In this document: positions 1 through 7,621 of the stretch, piece by piece
Layout of the letters: every line of letters begins with the position of its first letter
How positions within the stretch are numbered: the stretch's first letter is position 1
Assembly (NCBI GenBank): GCA_946886185.1
Contig: CAMPIC010000054.1
Coordinates: 1-10,309, forward strand
Source: an uncultured bacterium
Lineage (GTDB): Bacteria > Eisenbacteria > RBG-16-71-46 > CAIMUX01
Direction of reading: 5' to 3'
Length of the DNA: 10,309 nt
Made by a program: the position numbers and the translations under genes
The notes under the pieces: model-generated
The model's input: the letters and a program-made list of their open reading frames with translations, nothing else
Databases searched by the model: none
Told to the model about the DNA's origin: nothing

Positions 1-552
1 GCAGGCGAAGCTCGCGATCGCCGCGCGCACCGGCGGGATCGGGACAATGATGGTGAAGCTCAGGATCCAGACTCCCAGCCAGTGGACATCGCCCACGCGA
101 AAGACGTCGGCGGAGGTCAGGCGCGAGATGTCTCCGCCGGCCTGCGCGATCCGCTCGAGGACGCCCGCGTAGTAGTGCTGCCAGCCCCACATCCCTTCCA
201 TCGTCAAATACGCTCCGACGAATTCGAATGCGAGCGCGACCTTGACGAAGTGGCGCGCTGGCACTTTCCCGCGTCGCACCAGAATCACCAAGGTGACGGA
301 GAGCGCGACGGAGACCAGCATCTCAGGGATGAAATCGGGAATGGGCCCGACGAAGCGCCCCGCCTGCACGATCCGGATGCACCAGAAGAAGACGAAGACC
401 AGGAGCCACGCGCCCGCGTAGACCACGGCGACGCCCGCCAGCCGGCGTCCCGCCACGGCCTGGATTTCCGGAGTGAGGCCTTCGAAGCCGCCGCTGCTAT
501 GGATCGAGCCCCGGGAATCGCCGGCGGCCGATGGGGAGGCTCGGTCAGTCAT
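1..552 (-). CDS. Integral membrane protein, N-terminal part (truncated by window edge); possibly the membrane domain of a Ser/Thr kinase or cyclase
   Basis: The reading frame opens at an ATG (550-552) and runs off the left edge after 184 codons with no stop. The first 35 residues are polar and Ser/Gly-rich, likely cytoplasmic. Hydrophobic segments follow at about residues 38-62, 74-92, 102-122 and 157-184, so at least four membrane passes are visible. The last one contains the run HWLGVWILSFTIIVPIPPVR. From memory, similar blocks (a Trp-rich helix followed by 'VPxxPxRA') occur in membrane domains attached to Ser/Thr kinases of myxobacteria, Gemmatimonadota and Eisenbacteria. That link is an inference, because any catalytic domain would lie outside the window. 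The ATG is 27 bases downstream of the glgP stop on the same strand, so co-transcription is likely. No strong Shine-Dalgarno precedes it. Confidence 0.7.
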   Translation of the reverse strand, partial: MTDRASPSAAGDSRGSIHSSGGFEGLTPEIQAVAGRRLAGVAVVYAGAWLLVFVFFWCIRIVQAGRFVGPIPDFIPEMLVSVALSVTLVILVRRGKVPARHFVKVALAFEFVGAYLTMEGMWGWQHYYAGVLERIAQAGGDISRLTSADVFRVGDVHWLGVWILSFTIIVPIPPVRAAIASFAC

Positions 553-579
553 TTTGGAAACTCGAAGTGTTCGTGAACG

Positions 580-2997
580 CTAAGGCTCGGACGCGGGAAG
601 ATAGTACTTCTCGGCATACTCCCGCACCATCCGCGCGGTGTTGAAGCGGGGCGCCAGCTGTCCGATCGCCTGCCTCATCCGATCGACCCAGCCATGGGAG
701 ACTCGGGTTTGCGGATCGGTCTCGTAGAAGGCCGGGACGATCTGCTCGCTCAACACCGTGTAGAGGGAATTGGCGTCCTCCGCATCCTGCTGGATGGCGT
801 CGCCCGTCGGGAGCTCCTGTCCGAACGCCCATCCATGAGAGTTGTCGAAGCCTTCGTCCCACCACCCGTCGAGAATCGAGCAGTTGAGCACTCCATTGAG
901 CGCCGCTTTCATCCCGCTCGTTCCGCTCGCTTCCTGCGGCCGGCGGGGGGTGTTGAGCCACAAGTCGACCCCCTGCACCAGATAGCGCGCGATCCCCATG
1001 TCGTAATCCTCGAGGAAAACCACACGCCCCAGGAAGTCGGGGGTTTGCGAGGTGGCGATGATCTCGCGGATGAGCTGCTGGCCCGGTCGATCGGCCGGGT
1101 GCGCCTTACCGGCGAAGATGATCTGGATCGGTCGCCCCTCCGCCCGCACCAGACGCGCGAGCCGGGCGGTGTCCCGGAAGATGAGCGCCGCTCTCTTGTA
1201 GGTGGCGAAGCGCCGCGCGAAGCCGATGGTGAGCGCATCTTCGTCGAGGATGGTGTCGACGTCCCGCAGCGAGTCGGGAGAACGGCCCAAACGGGAAAAC
1301 TGTTCGAGCAGTTTGCGCCGCGCCACGTGGATGAGCCGTTTCTTCTGCGCGAGATGCGCGTTCCAGAGATCGAGCGGAGCGATCCGCTGGAGCGTCTCGA
1401 TAAAGCCGGGATGCTCGAGGTTGTGGGGGAACGAGGCGCCCAGGTGCGCCGAAAGGAGCGTGGCGATTTCCGGCCCGATCCAGGTGGGCGCGTGGACGCC
1501 GTTCGTGATGTGACCGATCTCGACGCGCGACATCCCCTCGCCGTAGTCGAGATCCTGCCAGAGGGCGCGCGCCACTTCTCCGTGCAGCGCGCTCACGCCG
1601 TTCGCGAGCCTGCTCGTGCGCAAAGCGAGCGCGGTCAAGTTGAAGGGAGGAAGCGGCGGTCCGTCCGCATCGCCGTTGCTTCCACCATTGCTCGACCCGT
1701 TGCTCGATCCGTTGCTCGATCCGTTGCTCGATCCGTTGCCGTTCGTTCCGCTGCCGGAGCCGGCGGGCGCGGCGCTCGGCGGCGATGGCACAGGTCCGGG
1801 GCTGGTCGGTTCCGGGGGCGGGGGCTCGGAAAGTGTTCGTTCTCCTCCAGCCGTCCCTGCGGCGGCCGCCGCGGTAGCCGGCACGGGCGTGGGAGCCACG
1901 GGCGCGAGAGCTCCGCCGCTGCGCACGCTTCCCAGCCACAGCATGTGCTCCGCGTCGATTCCCCAGCGCTGCATGCACGTCTCGAAGTAGCGCAGGATCA
2001 GCCGGCCATCGAACGACTCATTGCCTGCGGGCACCGGTGTATGGGTGGTGAAGACGGTGCTGCGCTGGATCCGCTTGCGCGCATCGTGGAACGAGGATTC
2101 GGCACCCGATTGCAGGAGCTCGTCGATTCGCTGGAATCCCAGGAGCGCCGAATGCCCTTCGTTCATGTGCCATACCGAGGGCTCGATCCCGAGCGCCCTG
2201 AGCGCCTTGACTCCCCCCATTCCGAGCGCGATCTCCTGGCAAAGGCGCATCTGGCGCCCGCGCACATACAGAATGGAAGTGATCGGACGGTCGGCGGGGT
2301 GATTCTCACGCAGGTCGGAGTCGAGCAGGATGACCGGCACGCGGCCCACCATGGCTTTCCACAACTGGAGGTGAACCACGCGCCCGGGATAATCGACCGA
2401 AACGCGCACGGTGCGTCCGGAGGGAGTGCTGATCGGGAGGATCGGAACGCGCCGGAAATCGTACTCGCGGTAGTGGTGCTGCTGGTGACCGTCGGCATCG
2501 ATGGTCTGATGGAAGTAGCCGCGTCCGTACATGAGGCCCACTCCTACGAACGGAAGCCCCAGATCGCTGGCCGACTTGCAGTGGTCACCCGCGAGGATCC
2601 CGAGACCTCCGGAGTAAATGCTGAGGCACTCGTGCCATCCGAACTCGGTCGAGAAGTACGCGATCGGACCCTTGTCGAAGTCAGGATAGCGCTGATGGAA
2701 CCAGGTCGACTCGGTGTCGTTGAGGTACGCCTGGAGTGCATCGATCACCGAGTGATAGGCCGCGGCGAAGTCGCCGTCCACCAGGAGGGCATCCCAACGA
2801 TGCGGCTCGACGTTGATGAGCAGTTCGACGGGGTTGCGGTAGTGGCTCCACTGGATCGGGTCGATCCGCTGGAAGAGGTGTTGAGCGGGGCTGTTCCACG
2901 TCCACCAGAAGTTGTAGGCGAGATCGTAGAGTCCCTGGAATTCGATCGGGATCTGGATGTCAGCCGACGGCGCCGTGCGGATGTCGATGGACCTCAT
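580..2997 (-). CDS. glgP: Alpha-glucan (glycogen/maltodextrin) phosphorylase, GT35, with internal low-complexity insertion
   Basis: A cytoplasmic PLP enzyme that phosphorolyses alpha-1,4-glucans to glucose-1-phosphate. The start at 2997 (MRSIDIRTAP) is chosen because AGGAGG lies just upstream (3001-3006, 3-base spacer) and family similarity begins soon after; the frame stays open for 32 more codons to 3093, but that segment looks non-coding. Length is 805 residues. The N-terminus (LYDLAYNFWWTWN) matches the DUF3417-type domain of short bacterial/archaeal phosphorylases. Family blocks are GLGILAGDHCKSASDLG (from about residue 129), HMNEGHSALL (about 275) and THTPVPAGNE (about 315). The PLP motif EASGTSGMKAALNG has its Schiff-base lysine at 697. 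Residues 357-451 are a Pro/Ala/Gly/Ser/Asn-rich insertion that I do not expect in this family; without it the core is about 710 residues. The stop is TAG at 580-582. Confidence 0.93.
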   Translation of the reverse strand: MRSIDIRTAPSADIQIPIEFQGLYDLAYNFWWTWNSPAQHLFQRIDPIQWSHYRNPVELLINVEPHRWDALLVDGDFAAAYHSVIDALQAYLNDTESTWFHQRYPDFDKGPIAYFSTEFGWHECLSIYSGGLGILAGDHCKSASDLGLPFVGVGLMYGRGYFHQTIDADGHQQHHYREYDFRRVPILPISTPSGRTVRVSVDYPGRVVHLQLWKAMVGRVPVILLDSDLRENHPADRPITSILYVRGRQMRLCQEIALGMGGVKALRALGIEPSVWHMNEGHSALLGFQRIDELLQSGAESSFHDARKRIQRSTVFTTHTPVPAGNESFDGRLILRYFETCMQRWGIDAEHMLWLGSVRSGGALAPVAPTPVPATAAAAAGTAGGERTLSEPPPPEPTSPGPVPSPPSAAPAGSGSGTNGNGSSNGSSNGSSNGSSNGGSNGDADGPPLPPFNLTALALRTSRLANGVSALHGEVARALWQDLDYGEGMSRVEIGHITNGVHAPTWIGPEIATLLSAHLGASFPHNLEHPGFIETLQRIAPLDLWNAHLAQKKRLIHVARRKLLEQFSRLGRSPDSLRDVDTILDEDALTIGFARRFATYKRAALIFRDTARLARLVRAEGRPIQIIFAGKAHPADRPGQQLIREIIATSQTPDFLGRVVFLEDYDMGIARYLVQGVDLWLNTPRRPQEASGTSGMKAALNGVLNCSILDGWWDEGFDNSHGWAFGQELPTGDAIQQDAEDANSLYTVLSEQIVPAFYETDPQTRVSHGWVDRMRQAIGQLAPRFNTARMVREYAEKYYLPASEP
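1645..1929 (-). other. Low-complexity insertion within glgP (residues 357-451)
   Basis: This stretch encodes a Pro/Ala-rich half followed by a Gly/Ser/Asn-rich half, between the conserved blocks MLWLG (residues 352-356) and FNLTALALRTSRLANGVS (from 452). In ordinary short GlgP proteins these two blocks are separated by only a short loop (family knowledge from memory). The frame is kept throughout, so the enzyme is probably intact, with a long flexible linker exposed on its surface. Confidence 0.85.
1689..1736. repeat. 12-base tandem repeat, four copies, in the glgP insertion
   Basis: The unit TGCTCGATCCGT occurs four times head to tail (1689-1700, 1701-1712, 1713-1724, 1725-1736). The first copy differs by one base (C for T at 1696). 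Read on the minus strand it encodes a repeated Asn-Gly-Ser-Ser tetrapeptide. Because the unit is a multiple of three, copy-number change by slippage would lengthen or shorten the linker without breaking the frame. Confidence 0.95.
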
Positions 2998-3158
2998 GCT
3001 CCTCCTGATCGTCCCTTTCGGCCGGCTTCTCGCGGAGTCCGGAACAATACCGCAGAGCCTCTGGCTCGGCACAATTTTCGCTGTCACGGCCACCGTTGAC
3101 GAATCGGACGCAATGCGGGACCGTCCGTCCGGCGTCGTCGGAGACCGAAGGGAGTGCC
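2998..3158. promoter_or_regulatory. Divergent intergenic region between glgP and the exonuclease-malic enzyme gene
   Basis: This 161-base gap must hold the promoters of both divergent genes. It contains the glgP Shine-Dalgarno (AGGAGG on the minus strand, 3001-3006) and a GGGAG before the plus-strand start at 3159. On the minus strand a weak promoter-like pair, TTGTGC and TATTGT, sits 19 bases apart. Its spacer contains the perfect inverted repeat GAGCC-TCT-GGCTC (3055-3067). On the plus strand TTGACG (3096-3101) resembles a -35 box but has no good -10 partner at 16-17 bases. Specific promoter assignments are uncertain. Confidence 0.4.
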
Positions 3159-5228
3159 ATGACCGAACGGTATGACATGAGCGGACTCGAGTTGGATCGG
3201 CCGCTCGCGGTGCTCGATCTCGAGACGACCGGCACCGATCTCCAAGTGGACCGCATCGTGGAGATCGCGATCGTACGGATCGCCCCCCAGGGAAAGGCGC
3301 ACGAGTTCCACAGCTACGTCGATCCCCAAATGAGGATTCCGCAAGAGTCGAGCCTGATCCACGGCATCACCGACGAGCGCGTCTTGGGAGCTCCCACCTT
3401 TGCCGAAATCGCCGATCGCGCCCTGGACATGCTGGGGGGCGCGGTCCTGGCGGGATACAACCATGTCCGCTTCGATCTTCCGATGCTGCAGCGCGAATTC
3501 CAGCGCGCGGGGATACGATGGGAGTACGACGGCATCCCCGCTCTCGATGCGCAGACCATTTTCCATGGCCGCGAGCCGCGCGATCTGAGCGCCGCGTATC
3601 GATTCTACTGCGATCGAAATCTGGTCGGCGCCCACGGCGCGCTGGCGGATGCGCGCGCCACCGCGGAAGTGCTCTTCGGAGAGCTGCAGCGCTATCCCGA
3701 TCTGCCCCGAGCGGTTCTCGAGCTCGCGGCCTCGCTCGCTCCCAAGGAGAACCGGTACGTCGATTCCGGGCGCAGGTTCGCCTGGCGTCACGGTGAGCCG
3801 CATCTCAATTTCGGGGAGCGGCGCGGCGCCTCGCTGCGATCTCTGGTCGACGAGGATCCGGAGTTCCTGGACTGGATCCTGGAACGCGACTTTCCGCGCG
3901 ACACGAAGGCGCTCGTGCGAAACGCGCTTCAGGGGACGATTCCGGTTCGGGATCCGCTCACCGGTGAGATCCGCACGGAACGGTTCACACGCGCGGCCGT
4001 TGCGCGGCCCTCCGTTGCGCGCGCGACCGAAGCGGGCCGGAATCGAGAGACGGTGTACGAGCGCTCGCTCGAGCTGCACCGCAAGACCCGCGGCAAGATC
4101 GAGACGCGGTCGCGGATGCGTGTCGAGTCGATCGACGATCTGAGCTTGGCCTATTCGCCTGGCGTCGCGCGACCTTGCGAGGAGATCGCGCGCCAACCTC
4201 ATCTCGCCTGGGACCTCACCTGGAAAGGACGCACCGTGGCGGTCGTATCCGACGGCTCCGCGGTGTTGGGGCTGGGGGATATCGGACCGCTCGCGGCGCT
4301 GCCGGTCATGGAGGGGAAGGCGGCGCTGTTCCGCGAGCTGGCCGGGGTGGACGCGGTCCCGGTGGTGCTGGATGCTCGCGAACCGGAACGGATCGTCGAA
4401 ATCGTTCGTGCGATCGCTCCCTCCTATGGAGGGATCAACCTGGAGGACATCTCGGCCCCGCGCGCGTTCGAGATCGAGGACCGGCTGCAGGACATCGGGA
4501 TTCCCGTTCTGCACGACGATCAACACGGAACGGCGATCGTGATCCTCGCCGCCATCGCCAACGCCGCGCGGGCGCTCGGCCGATCCACGGAATGTCTTTC
4601 GATCGTGATCAGCGGAGCGGGCGCGGCGGGTCGCGCGGTCGCGCGGCTCCTGCTCGGGCAGGATGGCGCGCAGCAGGTCGTCCCGGTTCGGAGAGCGTTG
4701 ATCTGCGACTCGCGCGGCATTCTCGCGCCGGGTCGCGAAGGCCAGGACATCATCAAGGAAGATCTGGCGCGGCTCACCAACCCGGACGGATTTGCCGGGT
4801 CGATCCGGGACGCCCTGGCAGGCGCCGATGTCTTCATCGGGGTCAGTCGAGGCAACCTGATCGGGCGGGAAGAGATCCAGACCATGTCCGAAGATGCGAT
4901 CGTCCTGGCCCTCGCCAATCCCACTCCGGAAATCGATCCGGACGAGGCTCGCGCGGGAGGAGCCGGGGTGATCGGGACCGGAAGGAGCGACTACCCCAAT
5001 CAGGTGAACAACGTCCTGGTGTTCCCCGGGCTCTTTCGCGGAGCGCTCGACTCGCGGGCGCGCCGCTTCACCACTTCGATGAAGCTCGCGGCGGTCGCGG
5101 CCCTGATCCGGCTGGTGCCGGAGCCGACCCGCGACCGGATCCTTCCAAGTCCGCTCGATCGGTCCGTGCCCGCGGCGGTGGCGCGCGCCGTCGCCCAGGC
5201 CGCTCGCGAGGACGGGGTCTGCGCGTAG
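3159..5228 (+). CDS. Fusion protein: DEDDh 3'-5' exonuclease (DnaQ-like) + NAD(P)-dependent malic enzyme
   Basis: One uninterrupted 689-residue frame carries two enzymes. Residues 15-175 are a DnaQ/RNase T-type exonuclease with all DEDDh residues: D20 and E22 in LDLETTGTD, D106 in GYNHVRFD, and H159 and D164 in HGALAD. Residues 204-258 resemble the ExoX-like C-terminal domain (NFGERRG, then DPEFLDWILERDFP). A linker of about 39 residues leads to a complete malic enzyme from V299 (VYERSLELHRKTRGKIE). That part has Y332 in AYSPGVARP, K387 in MEGKAALF, metal ligands E429/D430 (NLEDISAP) and D453/D454 (LHDDQHGT), the Rossmann loop GAGAAG (486-491), and QVNNVLVFPGLFRGA. It lacks the phosphotransacetylase-like domain of MaeB-type enzymes. 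The start at 3159 is preceded by AAGGGAG; an upstream in-frame TTG at 3096 is less likely. A GTG at 4053 could start the malic part separately. Cofactor preference cannot be read safely. Confidence 0.9.
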   Translation: MTERYDMSGLELDRPLAVLDLETTGTDLQVDRIVEIAIVRIAPQGKAHEFHSYVDPQMRIPQESSLIHGITDERVLGAPTFAEIADRALDMLGGAVLAGYNHVRFDLPMLQREFQRAGIRWEYDGIPALDAQTIFHGREPRDLSAAYRFYCDRNLVGAHGALADARATAEVLFGELQRYPDLPRAVLELAASLAPKENRYVDSGRRFAWRHGEPHLNFGERRGASLRSLVDEDPEFLDWILERDFPRDTKALVRNALQGTIPVRDPLTGEIRTERFTRAAVARPSVARATEAGRNRETVYERSLELHRKTRGKIETRSRMRVESIDDLSLAYSPGVARPCEEIARQPHLAWDLTWKGRTVAVVSDGSAVLGLGDIGPLAALPVMEGKAALFRELAGVDAVPVVLDAREPERIVEIVRAIAPSYGGINLEDISAPRAFEIEDRLQDIGIPVLHDDQHGTAIVILAAIANAARALGRSTECLSIVISGAGAAGRAVARLLLGQDGAQQVVPVRRALICDSRGILAPGREGQDIIKEDLARLTNPDGFAGSIRDALAGADVFIGVSRGNLIGREEIQTMSEDAIVLALANPTPEIDPDEARAGGAGVIGTGRSDYPNQVNNVLVFPGLFRGALDSRARRFTTSMKLAAVAALIRLVPEPTRDRILPSPLDRSVPAAVARAVAQAAREDGVCA
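3936..4052 (+). other. Linker joining the exonuclease and malic enzyme domains (residues 260-298)
   Basis: This segment lies between the end of the ExoX-like C-terminal domain and the canonical start of malic enzyme similarity. It is rich in Arg, Ala, Thr and Glu. It holds two copies of CCGTTGCGCG (3997-4006 and 4012-4021), 15 bases apart and in frame, giving the short repeat VARPS-VARAT. There is no stop codon in frame. GTG at 4053-4055, just after the linker, would be the natural N-terminus of a stand-alone malic enzyme, but only a weak purine run (GAGAGA) precedes it. Confidence 0.75.
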
Positions 5229-5324
5229 GTAAACATCTCGCTTCGGGCGGCCGATCCTTCCCTTTGGCGGTTGGCGCTTCCGCGCAGGAACGGTGATCCC
5301 GCCGAATGCTCGAAGGAGATATGG

Positions 5325-6173
5325 ATGGGCGCGCTTCCTGTTCGGGATGAGGCGATGCGCCGGGCTTTGGAAGCTCGGCTCGAGTCGGGAGAGATCGATC
5401 TGCCGCTGCTGCCGGCCTCGGTCGCGACGGTCCTCGATCTCTGCTACTCCCCCGATTCCAGCGCGTCCAGCCTCTCGAAGGCGATCCATCGCGACCAGGG
5501 TCTGGCCGGACATCTCCTGCGCGTCGCGAACTCCCCCGCGTACTTCGCCGACGGCCGGATCGTCTCGTTGCAGCAGGCAATCAGCCGGCTGGGCCAGCGG
5601 ACCATCGGAGAGATCGCGGTGGCGATATCGGTCCGGGGCGCCGTCTTCCAATCGTCGCGCTTTCAGACCGAAGTGCGCGCGCTCTGGGGGCACGCCGCCG
5701 CCGCGGGAGCGTTCGCTCGCGAAATCGCGCGCGCCCTGCGCAAGTCGGTCGATACCTCGCTGCTCTGCGGACTGCTGCAGGACGTGGGAAAGCCGGTCGT
5801 GATCCACTGGATCGAAGAGCTGGAGACGGAGCAGGGCACGGCGGTCCCCAAGCAACTGGCGCTGGATCTGGCCGAGGAGTTTCACACCGCCGTGGGAGCG
5901 TGCATGGTGGAGCGCTGGTCGATGCCGCCCGCGGTGATCGGCGCGACGCGCTTCCATCATCGATACTCCGAGGCGCCTGCCTTCCAGGATGAAGCGCGCA
6001 TCGCGCATCTGTCCGACCGCCTCGCGCAGCATCTCCTCGCGCCGGAGACCTACGACGCGCAGATGCTCCATGGAGAGCTCGCCTTCGCCGAGCTCAACCT
6101 CTATCCCGATGACGTGGACGCGATCGTCGCCAAGGGGGACGAAGTCCGCAAGTTCGCGGAGGCGATCGCATGA
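5325..6173 (+). CDS. HDOD-domain signalling protein
   Basis: A 282-residue protein whose residues from about 19 to 215 fit the HDOD fold, a non-catalytic relative of HD phosphohydrolases used in bacterial regulation. Family-like segments are LPLLPASVATVLDLCY, the helix IHRDQGLAGHLLRVANSPAY, and the pseudo-active-site LLQDVGK, where Gln152 stands in place of the first His of an HD pair (D153 kept), as expected for a catalytically dead HDOD. No receiver, GGDEF or other output domain is fused. The start at 5325 is chosen because AAGGAG (5313-5318) sits 6 bases upstream; an in-frame TTG at 5271 would add 18 unlikely residues, and the ATG at 5321 is out of frame. Its TGA overlaps the sthA ATG (ATGA, 6170-6173), implying translational coupling. 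The specific target is unknown. Confidence 0.85.
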   Translation: MGALPVRDEAMRRALEARLESGEIDLPLLPASVATVLDLCYSPDSSASSLSKAIHRDQGLAGHLLRVANSPAYFADGRIVSLQQAISRLGQRTIGEIAVAISVRGAVFQSSRFQTEVRALWGHAAAAGAFAREIARALRKSVDTSLLCGLLQDVGKPVVIHWIEELETEQGTAVPKQLALDLAEEFHTAVGACMVERWSMPPAVIGATRFHHRYSEAPAFQDEARIAHLSDRLAQHLLAPETYDAQMLHGELAFAELNLYPDDVDAIVAKGDEVRKFAEAIA

Positions 6174-7621
6174 ACGGCTCCGCTCATTACGATTTCGTGG
6201 TCATCGGCTCGGGGCCGGCGGGGCAGAAGGCCGCGGTCCAGGCCGCGAAGGCGGGCAAGCGCGTCCTCGTCGTGGAGAAGGGGCGGGAGCCTGGCGGGGT
6301 CTGCGTGCATCGCGGCACCATCCCGAGCAAGACCTTGCGCGAGACGACCGTCCTCTTACGGCGGTTCCAGGATCGAGTGCAGTCGCTGCAGCCGTTCCAG
6401 CTCCGAGAGGAGACCAAGCTGGCGAGCTTGATGGCGCACGTGGAAGAAGTGATCGACGGCCACGTCGGCTTCATCGAAAAGCAGCTCCAGCGCAATCACG
6501 TGGAGCTGGTGCACGGGCGCGCGACACTGCGCGGTCCGCATGACGTGCGGATCACCGCACCCACGGGAGCGTCCCGCGATGTCACTGCCGACTATCTCGT
6601 CCTCGCGGTGGGGTCGAAGCCGCGGCAACCGGAGAACATCCCGATCGATCACGAGAACATCTTCGACAGCGACTCGGTGCTCTCGATGGCCTATTTGCCG
6701 CGGTCGATGGTGGTCCTGGGCGGCGGCGTGGTGGCTTCGGAATACGCCTCGATCTTCGCGGCGTTGGGCGTGCGCGTGACCATGATCGATCGTGGATCGC
6801 GCCCGCTCTCGTTCCTGGATCCGGATCTGACCGACCGCTTCCTCCATCGATTCCAGGAGAACGGCGCGACGTTCCTCGGGGAAGACCGCGCCGCCGAGGT
6901 GTATTGGAACGGATTCGACTCGGTGGTGGTCGCGACCGAGCGCGAGACCCGCATCGAGTGCGACAAGCTTCTGGTCGCGCTGGGTCGCATCTCGGCGATC
7001 GAAGGACTCGGTCTCGACGCGGCAGGACTCGAGCTCAACGAGCGCGGGCTCATCCCCGTGAACGAGCATTGCCAGACCACGGTGCCGCACATCTACGCGG
7101 TGGGAGACGTGATCGGACCCCCTTCGCTCGCCTCCTCCGGCATGGAACAGGGGAGGCGCGCGGTCTGCCACGCCCTGCAACTGGCGGAGGGAATGCCGCT
7201 GGAAATGCTGCCGGTCGGGATCTACACCATTCCGGAGATGGCCGCCGTGGGATTGACCGAAGAACGGGCGCGCCGCGAGCACGGAGACGTTCTCGTGGGG
7301 CGGGCTCGTTTCGAGGAGCTCGCGCGTGGCCAGATCTCCGGCGACACCGACGGATTCCTCAAAGTGGTGGCCGATGCCGCGGGGCAGCGGATCCTGGGCG
7401 TGCACGTGGTGGGAGAGGGCGCGACCGAGCTTGTCCACGTGGGCCAGATGGGCATGCTCGCCGGGACCCCGGTCGACGTGTACCGTGACAACATCTTCAA
7501 TTTTCCCACTCTGGTCGAAGGCTTCCGCGTCGCTGCGCTCGAGATCGCGGGACGCCGTTCTGCCCGGGGCGCGCCGCTCGAAGAAGATCCCCTCCGGGAC
7601 GTCGATTCGGCCGCCGCCTGA
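6170..7621 (+). CDS. sthA: Soluble (Si-specific) pyridine nucleotide transhydrogenase
   Basis: A cytoplasmic FAD flavoprotein that transfers hydride between NADPH and NAD+. It is 483 residues and belongs to the two-dinucleotide-binding disulfide reductase superfamily. It has the FAD loop GSGPAG (G13-G18) with E36 for the ribose, GGVCVHRGTIPSK (residues 42-54), and the NAD(P) loop VVLGGGVVASEYAS (G184-G186). It also has AVGDVIGPPSLASSGMEQGR, and a dimerisation domain with GEGATELVHVGQMGM and NIFNFPTLVEGFRVAALE. In the second block the usual redox pair CxxxxC is reduced to C45 and T50. That is the SthA signature and separates it from lipoamide dehydrogenase, glutathione reductase and mercuric reductase. 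The start overlaps the HDOD stop by 4 bases. The malic enzyme gene upstream on the same strand supplies a matching NAD(P)H-producing reaction. Confidence 0.88.
   Translation: MNGSAHYDFVVIGSGPAGQKAAVQAAKAGKRVLVVEKGREPGGVCVHRGTIPSKTLRETTVLLRRFQDRVQSLQPFQLREETKLASLMAHVEEVIDGHVGFIEKQLQRNHVELVHGRATLRGPHDVRITAPTGASRDVTADYLVLAVGSKPRQPENIPIDHENIFDSDSVLSMAYLPRSMVVLGGGVVASEYASIFAALGVRVTMIDRGSRPLSFLDPDLTDRFLHRFQENGATFLGEDRAAEVYWNGFDSVVVATERETRIECDKLLVALGRISAIEGLGLDAAGLELNERGLIPVNEHCQTTVPHIYAVGDVIGPPSLASSGMEQGRRAVCHALQLAEGMPLEMLPVGIYTIPEMAAVGLTEERARREHGDVLVGRARFEELARGQISGDTDGFLKVVADAAGQRILGVHVVGEGATELVHVGQMGMLAGTPVDVYRDNIFNFPTLVEGFRVAALEIAGRRSARGAPLEEDPLRDVDSAAA

Noticed and set aside
1689..1736. Possible CRISPR or intergenic repeat array
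   Set aside because: The repeats are contiguous 12-base units with no spacers and lie in the coding frame of glgP.
1106..1978. 290-codon minus-strand frame inside glgP
   Set aside because: Alternate-frame shadow of glgP; the Arg/Ala-rich product has no family features, whereas the glgP frame does throughout.
694..3099. 801-codon open frame on the plus strand
   Set aside because: Antisense to glgP, whose family motifs are unambiguous; the translated product has no domain and includes Arg-Ser repeats that are simply the reverse of the NGSS repeats.
3096..3158. TTG at 3096 as the start of the exonuclease-malic gene
   Set aside because: The 21 extra residues have no family similarity and the ATG at 3159 has an AAGGGAG ribosome site.
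5271..5324. TTG at 5271 as the start of the HDOD gene
   Set aside because: The ATG at 5325 has AAGGAG six bases upstream, and the added residues look non-coding.
3084..6071. 995-codon open frame on the minus strand
   Set aside because: It lies antisense to the exonuclease-malic enzyme and HDOD genes, is Arg/Asp/Gln-rich with no recognisable domain, and is explained by strong GC codon bias on the real coding strand.
6170..7621. Lipoamide dehydrogenase or mercuric reductase identity for the flavoprotein
   Set aside because: The second cysteine of the redox pair is threonine (C45...T50), and the C-terminal GEGATELVHVGQ block fits SthA better.
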